A stretch of 64,000 bases of DNA from the NCBI GenBank assembly GCA_014239155.1, contig JAAZZQ010000048.1:1-64000 (forward strand), in the 5' to 3' direction. Each line of letters opens with the position of its first letter. The first letter of the stretch is position 1. The position numbers were made by a program, and so were the translations under genes. Shown piece after piece: positions 42,539-51,600 of this stretch. The DNA comes from Lachnospiraceae bacterium. Lineage in GTDB: Bacteria > Bacillota > Clostridia > Lachnospirales > Lachnospiraceae. The notes beneath the pieces were generated by a model. The model was not told where the DNA came from. It did not search any database and saw nothing but the letters and a program-made list of their open reading frames with translations.

Positions 42539-43591
42539 ATGCCTACAAGCAACAGAGAACTTATTAGAAAGGCTGCGATTGAGACAGGTACATTAAATTC
42601 AGGTTTGCTGAATCCTGAGCAGTCTAAGAAATTTATTCAGCAAACTTTTGACGCCACTAATCTTGGCAATTTGGTTCGTCACGAAATGAGAACGGCAAAA
42701 ACCGGTGAGATTGACAAAATTGGAATTGCACGCCGTATCATGCGGAAGAAAACCGAGAATAAAGACGACGGCTACCGTGCGAACGTGAAAACGTCCCAGA
42801 TAGAATATTCTACCACAGCGGTAAGGCTGCCATGGGAAATCACAGAGGAAACTTTGCGGGAAAATATCGAGGGTCAGAACTTTGAGCAGGTTGTCACGGA
42901 CCTTATGACTACCCAGGCGGGCGTTGACTTGGAGGATTTGTATTTGAACGGTAACGAGGACGCCGAAGGCACAATAGCTTTTGACGCAACTAAGGCTTAT
43001 GTCAAAGGAGATATTGTCATTTATGAAGGTATGCTTTATGAGTTTTTCGTGAGTCATGCGGCTGGTGCCTGGACTGGTCTCGATGTTCAGGAAATCGGCG
43101 AAGCTGGCGATGAGGACTTTTTAAAGCTCAACGACGGCTGGATTAAACAGCTTAAGAATAGGGCCCATGTGAAAGACGCTTCCAGCGAATCGAGTATGAG
43201 CCTTGACCTGTATTACAATACCTTGAAGCTGCTGCCGAACAAATACAACAATGGTAAACTCCGCTGGCTGATGTCGCCTAAGAGAGCGCAGGGTTGGGAG
43301 CTTTTCCTGCTGAATAAGGTTGTGAACGCAGGCGGCGCGGTACCTGAAAGCGTTTATAACGCTCCGGCTCGTATTCCTACGATTGAGTGCCCATCTATGG
43401 ACGACAGTACGATTATTCTGACCGACCCGAAGAACCTTATTGTCGTGAATACATATACTGTGCGGATTCGTAAGACCACCGAGGGTAAGGAAGCAATCAT
43501 GATGGATAAACGTTTCTATGTGACTCATCTTGACTATGACCCGATTATTGAGGAGCCTGATGCAGCGGCAATTATTACCGGGTTAAAATAA
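42539..43591 (+). CDS. Major capsid protein with CBM-like insertion
   Basis: HK97-type shell protein (350 residues), placed after the scaffold gene: NSGLLNPEQSKKFIQQTFDA at the start, IEYSTTAVRLPWEITEETL in the E-loop/P-domain region, RRIMRKKTENKDDG upstream. Residues about 148-185 (AYVKGDIVIYEGMLYEF ... AAGAWT) look like a small carbohydrate-binding module inserted in the protein and would be exposed on the head. AAGGAGGAAAAGAAA gives the start at 42539. Confidence 0.88.
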   Translation: MPTSNRELIRKAAIETGTLNSGLLNPEQSKKFIQQTFDATNLGNLVRHEMRTAKTGEIDKIGIARRIMRKKTENKDDGYRANVKTSQIEYSTTAVRLPWEITEETLRENIEGQNFEQVVTDLMTTQAGVDLEDLYLNGNEDAEGTIAFDATKAYVKGDIVIYEGMLYEFFVSHAAGAWTGLDVQEIGEAGDEDFLKLNDGWIKQLKNRAHVKDASSESSMSLDLYYNTLKLLPNKYNNGKLRWLMSPKRAQGWELFLLNKVVNAGGAVPESVYNAPARIPTIECPSMDDSTIILTDPKNLIVVNTYTVRIRKTTEGKEAIMMDKRFYVTHLDYDPIIEEPDAAAIITGLK

Positions 43592-43607
43592 GGAAAGGGG
43601 CGAGTGT

Positions 43608-44000
43608 ATGTATCATCTGAAATTGATTAAAGCCCTCTCCTATTCTGGTGTTGTTACGGCTACGCAGAAAAAGCCAGATGTGTTCGTGGCGGACAAGGCT
43701 ATTGCCGACGCAGCGGTAGCCACCGGGTATTTCAAGATCGCAGAGGAAGATCAGGAACCGCAGGAAGGCGGAGAGGAGAAAGAAACGGGTGAGGACGGAG
43801 AGAATAAGGAACCGGGAAAGAAGCTGGAAGAAATGACAGTGCCGGAGCTGGAAACTTTTGCCACTTATAAGGGAATAAGCCTCAAGGGGATTTCTAAAAA
43901 AGCAGACATTATCGCAAAGTTGAAAGTAGAGCTGGGCGCTGCGGAAACCGAAAACGAGGTTGATTACGGCAGCCCCACCATAACGAAGTTGCAGGGGTAG
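43608..44000 (+). CDS. Head-module protein with HeH/LEM-like end
   Basis: N-terminus MYHLKLIKALSYSGVVTATQ; acidic linker in the middle; C-terminal LEEMTVPELETFATYKGI ... KKADIIAKL is a HeH/LEM-like helix-extension-helix, common in proteins next to capsid genes. 130 residues. Probable head decoration or completion. Confidence 0.65.
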   Translation: MYHLKLIKALSYSGVVTATQKKPDVFVADKAIADAAVATGYFKIAEEDQEPQEGGEEKETGEDGENKEPGKKLEEMTVPELETFATYKGISLKGISKKADIIAKLKVELGAAETENEVDYGSPTITKLQG

Positions 44001-44017
44001 TAGACAGGAGGTGCGAT

Positions 44018-44398
44018 ATGGCGGACAGACCGTGGGTAACGCCGGAGGAGGTCAAGGAGTATTCAGAGATACCAGCGGTACAGCAGCGCAACGACGCACA
44101 GCTCACAGTGGATATTGCGAGAGCGGAGCAGTATGTTATCACATACACGCATAACTCATTCAAAGAGGGAGATTTGCCGCAGTCAGTAAAGACGGCGGTA
44201 CTGATACTGGCGGAGGCCTACGGTCACAATTCCGTTATCGCAGCGAGGGAAGTCAAGTCGGAAACATTCGACGATTACAGTTACACTGTGGAAATAAGCC
44301 AAATCAGCATAGAGGCGTTAGACCTTGCGGCCTTGCTTGATGATTATATCAAAGTGGAGCCGAGGAACGGGGTAACGCTCCGCATGAGAAAGCTCTAA
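44018..44398 (+). CDS. Head-tail connector (DUF3199, YqbG/gp6-like)
   Basis: A helical 126-residue protein, WVTPEEVKEYSEIPAVQQRN and SVKTAVLILAEAYGHNSV. Position directly after capsid genes and length match ring-forming connector proteins that sit under the portal. Confidence 0.75.
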   Translation: MADRPWVTPEEVKEYSEIPAVQQRNDAQLTVDIARAEQYVITYTHNSFKEGDLPQSVKTAVLILAEAYGHNSVIAAREVKSETFDDYSYTVEISQISIEALDLAALLDDYIKVEPRNGVTLRMRKL

Positions 44399-44410
44399 GG
44401 AGGTGCGGCT

Positions 44411-44776
44411 ATGGCGTTTGAAGATTTCCTCGACCATCTTTGCGATATATACCACGACAGGGAGGAGCAGGTTACACCCGGCTACGGCTTACCGGCCTCT
44501 CCCTCTTTCAACTACCCGGAGGAGCCGGACATTAGTGAACAGAAGTGCCATTTCGGGGTAAAGTCACAGAGCGTCACGATTACGCAGACGGCCCCGGCGA
44601 ATCTTATGGACGCAAAAATCAAACTCACCTTGCCAGCCGGGACAGACGTGCGCCGCAACGATAAGATTGTAGATTGCATGACCGGGCTTGAGTACACAGC
44701 GAAGCAACCAATCAATATCAGAGGCCACCATGTATTTGTCTATATCAAGAGAACGGGAGGGCAAAAGGCACTATGA
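44411..44776 (+). CDS. Head-closure protein (DUF3599, XkdH-like)
   Basis: Mainly beta: MAFEDFLDHLCDIYHDREEQ, SVTITQTAPANLMDAKIKLT, NDKIVDCMTGLEYTAKQPI. 121 residues. Stopper or head-closure role inferred from order in PBSX-like phages. AAGGAGGTGCGGCT before ATG. Confidence 0.7.
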   Translation: MAFEDFLDHLCDIYHDREEQVTPGYGLPASPSFNYPEEPDISEQKCHFGVKSQSVTITQTAPANLMDAKIKLTLPAGTDVRRNDKIVDCMTGLEYTAKQPINIRGHHVFVYIKRTGGQKAL

Positions 44777-45294
44777 GCGGTAGATACGTTGATATTGATA
44801 TGTCCGAATTTAAGGAGTTTTTTGGTAACGTGGAACGGGCTGCAAAGGGCGACTTTCGCAAAGAGTTTGAGCTATTTTTAGAGGGGCTCGGCAACGAGTT
44901 CTTGAGGATATTACAGGACGAAATTGTACGGCGGAAAGTGCTGGACAGCAGACAACTCCTCGCCAGCTTTGAAAAGGGCGGCGACAGAAACGTATGGAAT
45001 ATAGAGGAGGGCGGACTGGTACTGGAAGTCGGGACGAACGTGGAGTACGCAGGATATGTGAATGACGGTCACTGGACAAACACTAGGGGGGTGGAACGAC
45101 GTTTTGTACCTGGATATTGGCAAGGTGACCGATTTATTTATGACCCAGCAGCCAAAGGTGGAATGATGTTAAAGCAGCATTGGGTAGAGGGTAAGCATTA
45201 TTGGGAAAGCGCACTTCGCATACTCGATAGGATTTACCCAGAGCTTTTGGAGGCCAAATTACAGGAATGGCTTGACCGCTATTTCGGAGGCTGA
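44773..45294 (+). CDS. HK97 gp10-like tail-completion protein (XkdI-like)
   Basis: FLRILQDEIVRRKVLDSRQLL and VEYAGYVNDGHWTN are the typical gp10 pattern (N-terminal helix, then YA..V..G). 173 residues. Overlaps the preceding gene by 4 nt. Confidence 0.75.
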   Translation: MSGRYVDIDMSEFKEFFGNVERAAKGDFRKEFELFLEGLGNEFLRILQDEIVRRKVLDSRQLLASFEKGGDRNVWNIEEGGLVLEVGTNVEYAGYVNDGHWTNTRGVERRFVPGYWQGDRFIYDPAAKGGMMLKQHWVEGKHYWESALRILDRIYPELLEAKLQEWLDRYFGG

Positions 45295-45310
45295 CGAGGA
45301 GGTGATAAAG

Positions 45311-45856
45311 GTGCTTGAGCTTGAACAGGAGATTGCAAGCATTATGAAATATGTGATTGACCGGGCAGGAAAACCAGCCCCATACTATTGGGAAGTCCCG
45401 GCGCATTTCGCTGTCCCGTCGGTCTACTTCCCCATGCCAGAGATAGACACAGGGGGAGAAACATTCCTCACTTACTACATAGACTATGCGTGGTATATCA
45501 AGATTTTTCACAGGACAAAAGAGGGAGCTTACGCCCTCGGTCTTGCGGTTGTTACTGCAATACGAGCAGCGAGGAACCTCGTGCCTTTTATTGCAGAGGA
45601 CGGCAGCGAGATAAAGGAAAACTGGGTACGTCTGAATGACCCAAAACTGAAAATACTAGACGACGGAGCGGCGCAGCTCACTATCACTTGGCGCAGCCGG
45701 AGGCCGTACAACGACACAGCAGCAGGGGCGCAGCGTTCGCAGTCATTTTATGTTGATGTGTTTATGAAGTCCGGGAAAGAGATTTCGGACGCATACGCAG
45801 AAGCATTGGAACGGTATGCAGTCCCATTAAATTCAAACGGCGGAAAGCCGGAATAG
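45311..45856 (+). CDS. Tail terminator-like protein (XkdJ/YqbJ position)
   Basis: Starts at GTG 45311 with GAGGAGGTG upstream (a longer frame enters the previous gene). EQEIASIMKYVIDRAGKPAP and TITWRSRRPYNDTAAG are visible. 181 residues. Position between gp10-like and sheath genes fits the protein that caps the tail tube. Confidence 0.65.
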   Translation: MLELEQEIASIMKYVIDRAGKPAPYYWEVPAHFAVPSVYFPMPEIDTGGETFLTYYIDYAWYIKIFHRTKEGAYALGLAVVTAIRAARNLVPFIAEDGSEIKENWVRLNDPKLKILDDGAAQLTITWRSRRPYNDTAAGAQRSQSFYVDVFMKSGKEISDAYAEALERYAVPLNSNGGKPE

Positions 45857-45866
45857 GAGGTAAACT

Positions 45867-46085
45867 ATGGCAACCACAAACAAAAAGGCTGTGGAAGCGG
45901 TGGCCCCGGCGCAGGGCAAGGCCGCAAAGAAATACACAGTCGAGAAATTACAGGCGAATTGCCGACAGCTTTTCGGAGTTTCGACAAGTACATTCGCCGG
46001 AGCGACCTATGGAATTACTGGAGATTATACTGTCGAGGAAATGCAGGCGCACATTGAAGCATGGAAAAAGAAAGGGGCGAAATGA
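45867..46085 (+). CDS. YqzN/YkzM-like small tail protein
   Basis: 72 residues; KYTVEKLQANCRQLFGVSTS and YTVEEMQAHIEAWKKK match the small helical protein found before the sheath in PBSX-type elements. ATAGGAGGTAAACT before ATG. Confidence 0.6.
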   Translation: MATTNKKAVEAVAPAQGKAAKKYTVEKLQANCRQLFGVSTSTFAGATYGITGDYTVEEMQAHIEAWKKKGAK

Positions 46086-46086
46086 C

Positions 46087-47469
46087 ATGGCTGGAGGACG
46101 ATTTGATAAGCTCATTGGTAAGGAAAGACCAGGTACTTATACCAACTTCGAGAGCGGACGAGATACTAACACCATCAATACAGGTACAAGAGGGATTGTG
46201 ATTATTCCGCTTCCTAAAGCGACATACGGTCCAGCTAAGAAGTTTATCAAGCTGACAACAGATAACCCGGACGCAGAGGCGGCTACGTTTGGTTACAGTA
46301 TTTATGACAATGACTCTAACCGTCAGATGTTGCTTATCCGAGAGGCGTTCAAGAGGGCCACGACCGTATATGTCTACATTTTGACGGAGGGAAAAAAGGC
46401 ACAAGCAGAGATCACCATGACGACGCAGGAGGCAGGCGCAGTTACGAATACCTTGACTGCTATGGCAAGGTACGGTGGAAGCAGGGGCAATGCTCTTACT
46501 GTCACTGTGGATGCTAACCCTCTTGGTGGTTATGACGTGATTATTCATCTTGCAGGAAACAAGGTAACGCAGTATGAGGGACTGGAAACTGTCGAGGAGC
46601 TTATTGCGCTGGAAAACCCTTATATCGCTTTTACAGGCAATGGCAGCCTCGGGGAAACCGCCGGGCAGAACCTCGCAGGCGGCAGCGACGAGGAGGCGGC
46701 CAATATGGATATTACGGCCTTTATCGACGCATGGGAAAATGTGAAATTCAATACCGTTGCATTTCCGTTTGACGGAGAGGCGGCAGCGAATGTCAAGCAG
46801 GCAGCTCTTACGAAAGTTCGTTATATGCGTGACAGCATGGGGCGTGGCGTTCAGGTGGTTATCCCGAATGCCGGGAATATGGACTATGAGGGAATAATCA
46901 ATGTGACGAACAGCGTTTTCCTCGACGGGAACGTGTTGAACTGTGCGGAGGCCTGCGCATGGGTAGCTGGGGCAACAGCAGGAGCAACCAATAAGGAAAG
47001 CCTCACATATAATCAGTATATTGGAGCGACAGAAGTAGTAGGTCTAAAGAGCAATGAGGAGGCTATCGCAGCGATCAAGGCTGGGGAGTTTTTCTTTTCA
47101 GTCAACGACGACAACAAGATTGTTGTAGAGTACGACATCAATAGTCTCATAACCTTTGCGGACAAAAAGGACAAGAGCTATCGTAAGAATCGTGTTATCC
47201 GTGTTTATGATACATTTCAAGAGGCGATACAGCTCAACTTTCCACCCAACAAGTATGACAATTCTCCAGATGGTTGGGATATTATGGAAGGCATTGGTAA
47301 AACAATATTAAAGCAGTTTTTCGATGCAGGAGCAATTACAGACGTTTCCTATGATGAGGATTTTCTTGTTGACCGAGAGGCCAGCATAGATGATGAAACT
47401 TATTTTAATATTGCTCTGAAAGCGGTAGACAGTTCAGAGAAACTCTATTTTACTATAAAAACGAGATAA
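46087..47469 (+). CDS. Contractile tail sheath protein (XkdK-like)
   Basis: Defines a contractile tail. Sheath signatures: GKERPGTYTNFESGRDT with RGIVIIPLPKATYGP at the N-terminus, then the C-terminal interlocking part (SLITFADKKDKSYRKNRVIR, IGKTILKQFFDAGAITDVSY). 460 residues. ATG at 46087 follows GAAAGGGGCGAAATGAC. Confidence 0.92.
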   Translation: MAGGRFDKLIGKERPGTYTNFESGRDTNTINTGTRGIVIIPLPKATYGPAKKFIKLTTDNPDAEAATFGYSIYDNDSNRQMLLIREAFKRATTVYVYILTEGKKAQAEITMTTQEAGAVTNTLTAMARYGGSRGNALTVTVDANPLGGYDVIIHLAGNKVTQYEGLETVEELIALENPYIAFTGNGSLGETAGQNLAGGSDEEAANMDITAFIDAWENVKFNTVAFPFDGEAAANVKQAALTKVRYMRDSMGRGVQVVIPNAGNMDYEGIINVTNSVFLDGNVLNCAEACAWVAGATAGATNKESLTYNQYIGATEVVGLKSNEEAIAAIKAGEFFFSVNDDNKIVVEYDINSLITFADKKDKSYRKNRVIRVYDTFQEAIQLNFPPNKYDNSPDGWDIMEGIGKTILKQFFDAGAITDVSYDEDFLVDREASIDDETYFNIALKAVDSSEKLYFTIKTR

Positions 47470-47481
47470 GGAGGAGAATGT

Positions 47482-47922
47482 ATGAGCGAACTTTTGCAGT
47501 ACCACAAAAACCCTATATCAGTTAGGGAGGGAAAAGTGTTCCTCGACGGTCTCGAAGTTTTTGATTCCGTAAAGTGTGAGATTAAATTCACGCCGGACGT
47601 ATGGACAGGACGACAGCTTGGGGACAGGAGTGCAAGTAGCCGTTGGCTCGGTTATAGTATTACAGGCAGTATTACTCGGCGACGCACTACGGCATGGCTG
47701 AAAGAAACGATACAGGATTATATTAAAACTGGAAAAACGCCAGAGTTTACTGTACAGGGCATTATGAATGATGCAGGTTCTGAATATTTCGCCAACAACG
47801 GATCTGATACGGTTACGGTTGTTGGGGTTGTACTGACAGGGGATTTGTCTTTGCTCAATCTTGACGCAGATGGGCAGATACTTGACGATGTAATGGGATT
47901 CAACGCAAAGGCAATTGTATAA
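47482..47922 (+). CDS. Tail tube protein (XkdM-like)
   Basis: 146 residues, compact beta protein: KVFLDGLEVFDSVKCEIKFT, RTTAWLKETIQDYIKTGKTP. Polymerises into the inner tube around which the sheath contracts. TAAGGAGGAGAATGT precedes the ATG. The downstream gap holds a weak AAGACCCT/AGGGTTTT hairpin (about 47927-47957). Confidence 0.88.
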   Translation: MSELLQYHKNPISVREGKVFLDGLEVFDSVKCEIKFTPDVWTGRQLGDRSASSRWLGYSITGSITRRRTTAWLKETIQDYIKTGKTPEFTVQGIMNDAGSEYFANNGSDTVTVVGVVLTGDLSLLNLDADGQILDDVMGFNAKAIV

Positions 47923-47985
47923 TCAAAGACCCTTTTTGCGGGTAGCTCGGAGGGTTTTATATATTACAGAAAAGGAGATTTTACC

Positions 47986-48450
47986 ATGAAAAAAGATTTG
48001 AAATATTTTATGCGCAGTCAGGAACCGGAGATTGTCACAGCACCTGGCCCGGAGAGTTTCAAGGACGAACAAGGCAATGTAATCCAGTTTGAGATCAAAG
48101 TGCTTACGCAGGAAGAAATTAACAAGATCAATGATGGATATCGCAAGCGGAGTATGGCGACGGACAAAAAAGGAAATCCGCTTATTGCAATGGGTGAGGT
48201 TGTTTGGAAAACAGAAAAAGACAGTGCAAAAGCTTCTCGTCACCTTATGGTAGAAGCCTTACATTATCCAAATCTGAAAGACCCTGAACTGATGAACTAT
48301 TACGGCTGCGCCGACGTTACAGAAATGCCATTCAAGGTATTTCCGAAGGCCGACGAATATCAGCATGTTTCTCGTATCGTCATGCAAGCGTTAGGTCTTG
48401 CAAGTTCGGTCAATGATGACGAGGACTTGAATGAAGCAAAAAACTCGTAA
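47986..48450 (+). CDS. Tail assembly chaperone, short form (XkdN-like)
   Basis: XkdN-family protein: MKKDLKYFMRSQEPEIVTAP, VLTQEEINKINDGYRKRSM, VEALHYPNLKDPELMNYYG. It should wrap the tape measure during tail assembly, as lambda gpG does. 154 residues. The last codons GCA AAA AAC TCG TAA contain a perfect -1 slippery heptamer. Confidence 0.88.
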   Translation: MKKDLKYFMRSQEPEIVTAPGPESFKDEQGNVIQFEIKVLTQEEINKINDGYRKRSMATDKKGNPLIAMGEVVWKTEKDSAKASRHLMVEALHYPNLKDPELMNYYGCADVTEMPFKVFPKADEYQHVSRIVMQALGLASSVNDDEDLNEAKNS

Positions 48451-48626
48451 GCTCCAAAGGTAGCGACGGTTATTGGGCGCACGTTCTCTGGCAAAGACAT
48501 AATCTCCGAATGGAGGAATTTTATGCTATGCCAAGAAGGACACAGCTCTTATATATTGCGTCGGAACTTGAGGAGGATAAAAACCCAGTAAGGTACTATA
48601 GAATCATGAAAGGAGGCGGCGCATAA
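48444..48626 (+). CDS. Frameshift extension of the tail assembly chaperone
   Basis: After a -1 slip on A_AAA_AAC (48438-48444), reading continues CTC GTA AGC ... to a stop at 48624-48626, adding about 60 residues (DGYWAHVLWQRHNLRMEEFY, then RRTQLLYIASELEEDKNP). The result is a GT-type fusion of about 213 residues. This frame lacks its own good start. It matches the conserved G/GT arrangement just before the tape measure. Confidence 0.8.
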   Translation, partial: LVSSKGSDGYWAHVLWQRHNLRMEEFYAMPRRTQLLYIASELEEDKNPVRYYRIMKGGGA

Positions 48627-51600
48627 TGGCTGATTTATCCGCTCGGTTTAAATTGATAGATGAAATGTCGGATAAACTCGGTAAAATGGCCGAAACCGGC
48701 CAGAATATGATTGCTCAATGGGAGTCAGCCGGCGCCGCAATCAATGCGGCTTTCAGCGAAATCAGTGGAACAGTTACAACCGCAGCAGGCTCTGTGGACG
48801 GTGTGGCAACTTCTATTAGTAATTTGCAAGGCTCAGTAAGCAATACCGCTTCGCACACGGATTCTCTTACTGATAGTTTGAATAACTATGGAGACACAGC
48901 AGAGAACACTACAGAACAAATTGACGAATTAGAGGAAGCTGTTGCAGCTCAAGAACAAACCCTGCGGCAATGCGAACAAGCCGCAGAGGGATTAGATAAC
49001 TCACTCAAACAAGCACATACAACCGAAGAAAAACTAACCGAAACAATGGAAAAGGCTGCTCGTATATCAGGAGAATTAGCGGACAATGACAAAGTATCTG
49101 CTGAAACGAAAGAGGATCTGGCAAGAGCTAGTCAAGAAGCCGAAACAGCTATGCAAGAACTTACTGCAGCACAGCGAGAAGCCGATGAGGCTATGGCGGA
49201 ATATGAAGCGGTGCTTTCTTCTGGTACAGAAAATCTTGAGGAACTTGAGCGGGTGACCGAACGGGCAAGTGCAGCGTCGGTTGCTTTGAATGAAGCAAAC
49301 CGCAGAGCAACAGACGCTACAGAGGAACTGGCTGATTCTGCCGAGCGGGCAGCCGACGAGGCAGAGAATAGTAGTGAGCGAGGACAAGATGCCGCCGAAA
49401 AATTAGCTGGAGCCTTGACGGCAGCAGGAATAGCAGGTCTTTTACGGGAAATAATCAATGCCTACATGGGAGCTTCGGCGGCAGCGTCAGAATTTGAAGT
49501 CGCTAGCATGAAAATCTCCACAATTGCTGATACTGCACAAGTACCGCTTTCGCAGATTTCAACTGACCTTATGAACCTTTCAAGGGATACAGGAATCATT
49601 GTAGATGGGCTTTCAGATGCAGCTTACTCAGCGCTTTCCGCCAGCGTCAATACAGCGGACGCAGTGAAGTTTACGAGCACAGCTTCAAAACTGGCAGTAG
49701 GAGGATTCACAAGCTCGGCAACGGCGGTAGATGTGTTGACAACGGCATTAAACGCTTACGGTCTGGAAGCCAGCCATGCGGAGAATATATCTGATATGCT
49801 CATAACTACACAGAATCTCGGTAAAACCACGGTGGACGAACTGGCGGCCTCTGTTGGTAAGGTGATTCCTCTTGCGTCCGCATATGGCGTTGAGATGGAT
49901 AATCTTTCAGCGGCATACGCAGAGCTGACAAAGGGCGGTATTGCTACGGCGGAGGCAGGAACCTACTTGAAATCCATGCTGAATGAGTTGGGTGATAGTG
50001 GCAGTATGGTAAGTGCGGTATTGCTAGAGCAGACTGGTAATTCGTTCTCACAGCTCATAGGGCAGGGGTATTCTTTGGGCGACGTTATGGCAGTGCTGGG
50101 AGAGAGCGTCAACGGGAACGCCGGAGCTTTTAATGAGTTATGGAGCAGCTCTGAGGCTGGAATTGGTGCGCTGTCTCTTTACAATGCAGGGGCGGAACAG
50201 TTTAACTCTACCCTTGACTCTATGAAAAACTCTATCGGGGCAACAGAAACGGCATATGCAATCATGACGGATACCGCGGCTCATGCACAGGAGGAGCTTT
50301 CAAACGCAGTGAACAATCTGAAAATATCCATAGGACAGAACATTAACCCTCTTGTGGAAAGGCTGTACGGACTGGGAACCAACATTCTCAATGGAATGAC
50401 ACAGTTTACGCAGGAACACCCGATTGTTACGAAACTGATTTCGGCTACTGCTATTGGGCTTGGAGTAGCCGCAGCGAGTATGATTGCAGTTACGACGGCG
50501 ACCACAGTAGCGATTCCGGCGATCACAGCATTTGGCACGGCACTCAATGCCGCACTCGGCCCAATCGGCTGGATTGCCATAGGGATAACCGCCCTTGTAG
50601 CGGCAGGCACAGCTCTTGTGGCTATGCTCTCCGACACGTCAGACGAAACAGCAGGTATGACGGCTACGACGAGGGCGCAGTATTATGAGCTGCAAGACCT
50701 CAATGCGGAATATGAGGAGGCCTGTGAGAGGTATGGGGAAACTTCCGAGGAGGCTTCAAGGCTCAAGTACCAGGTGGACGATTTATCGGTGGTGTTTGAG
50801 AAAAACAGACAGACCGTAGAGGAGTTTACCGTAGAGGTGGACGCACTCTGCGAAAGTGTCCGGCAGGTAACGAGCGACTTCAACGACGGTATGGCGTCCA
50901 TAAAAAGCACGGAGACCGACTCTCTTGCTCTTATTCAGAAATATGAGGATTTGTCTGCACAGGCAGAGTTTGCCGGGGCGCAGGAAAAAGAGCTTGAGGC
51001 TATTACGAAGAAACTGACGGAGAGCTACCCAGATTTGGCAGCACAGATGGACGGGGCGACGTTAAGTACAGACGGCTATGTAGAGGCCATGAAAAGGGCC
51101 TGCGAGCAGATGGCAGAGGAACAGAGACAGCAGCAGGCGCAGGACACCTATATAGAGGCATTGCAGAAACAGGCGAAGCTTGAGGACGAGATAGCGAAAG
51201 CAGAGGCGAACCTCAATGCGGAACGGGAAGCTCGTGGAATGTATTATAACGAGCAGAAGAAGCAGTGGACGAATGGCTGGTATACCGAGGACAGCCTGTG
51301 GGCGGACTGGACGACTGACCTTGACGAATATACAAGCGCATTAGAGGAGCTGAACGTAGCACAGGCAGAGAATGAGGCCATAATCGCACAGATCAAACAG
51401 AACTGGGAGAATCTTGCTGAGGCAGAGGCGGCAGCAGAGGAAACCATATCATGGCAGGAGGCAGTGTCCACGGCTTATGAGAGCGTCCGGGAGGAGATAG
51501 AGAAGCTTTGCACTGTCTATAATGAAGTTTATGAGGCAGCTCTTGAGAGCTTTTCGGGGCAGTTTGGATTATTTGACGAGGCAAGCATGAAATCCGAGGA

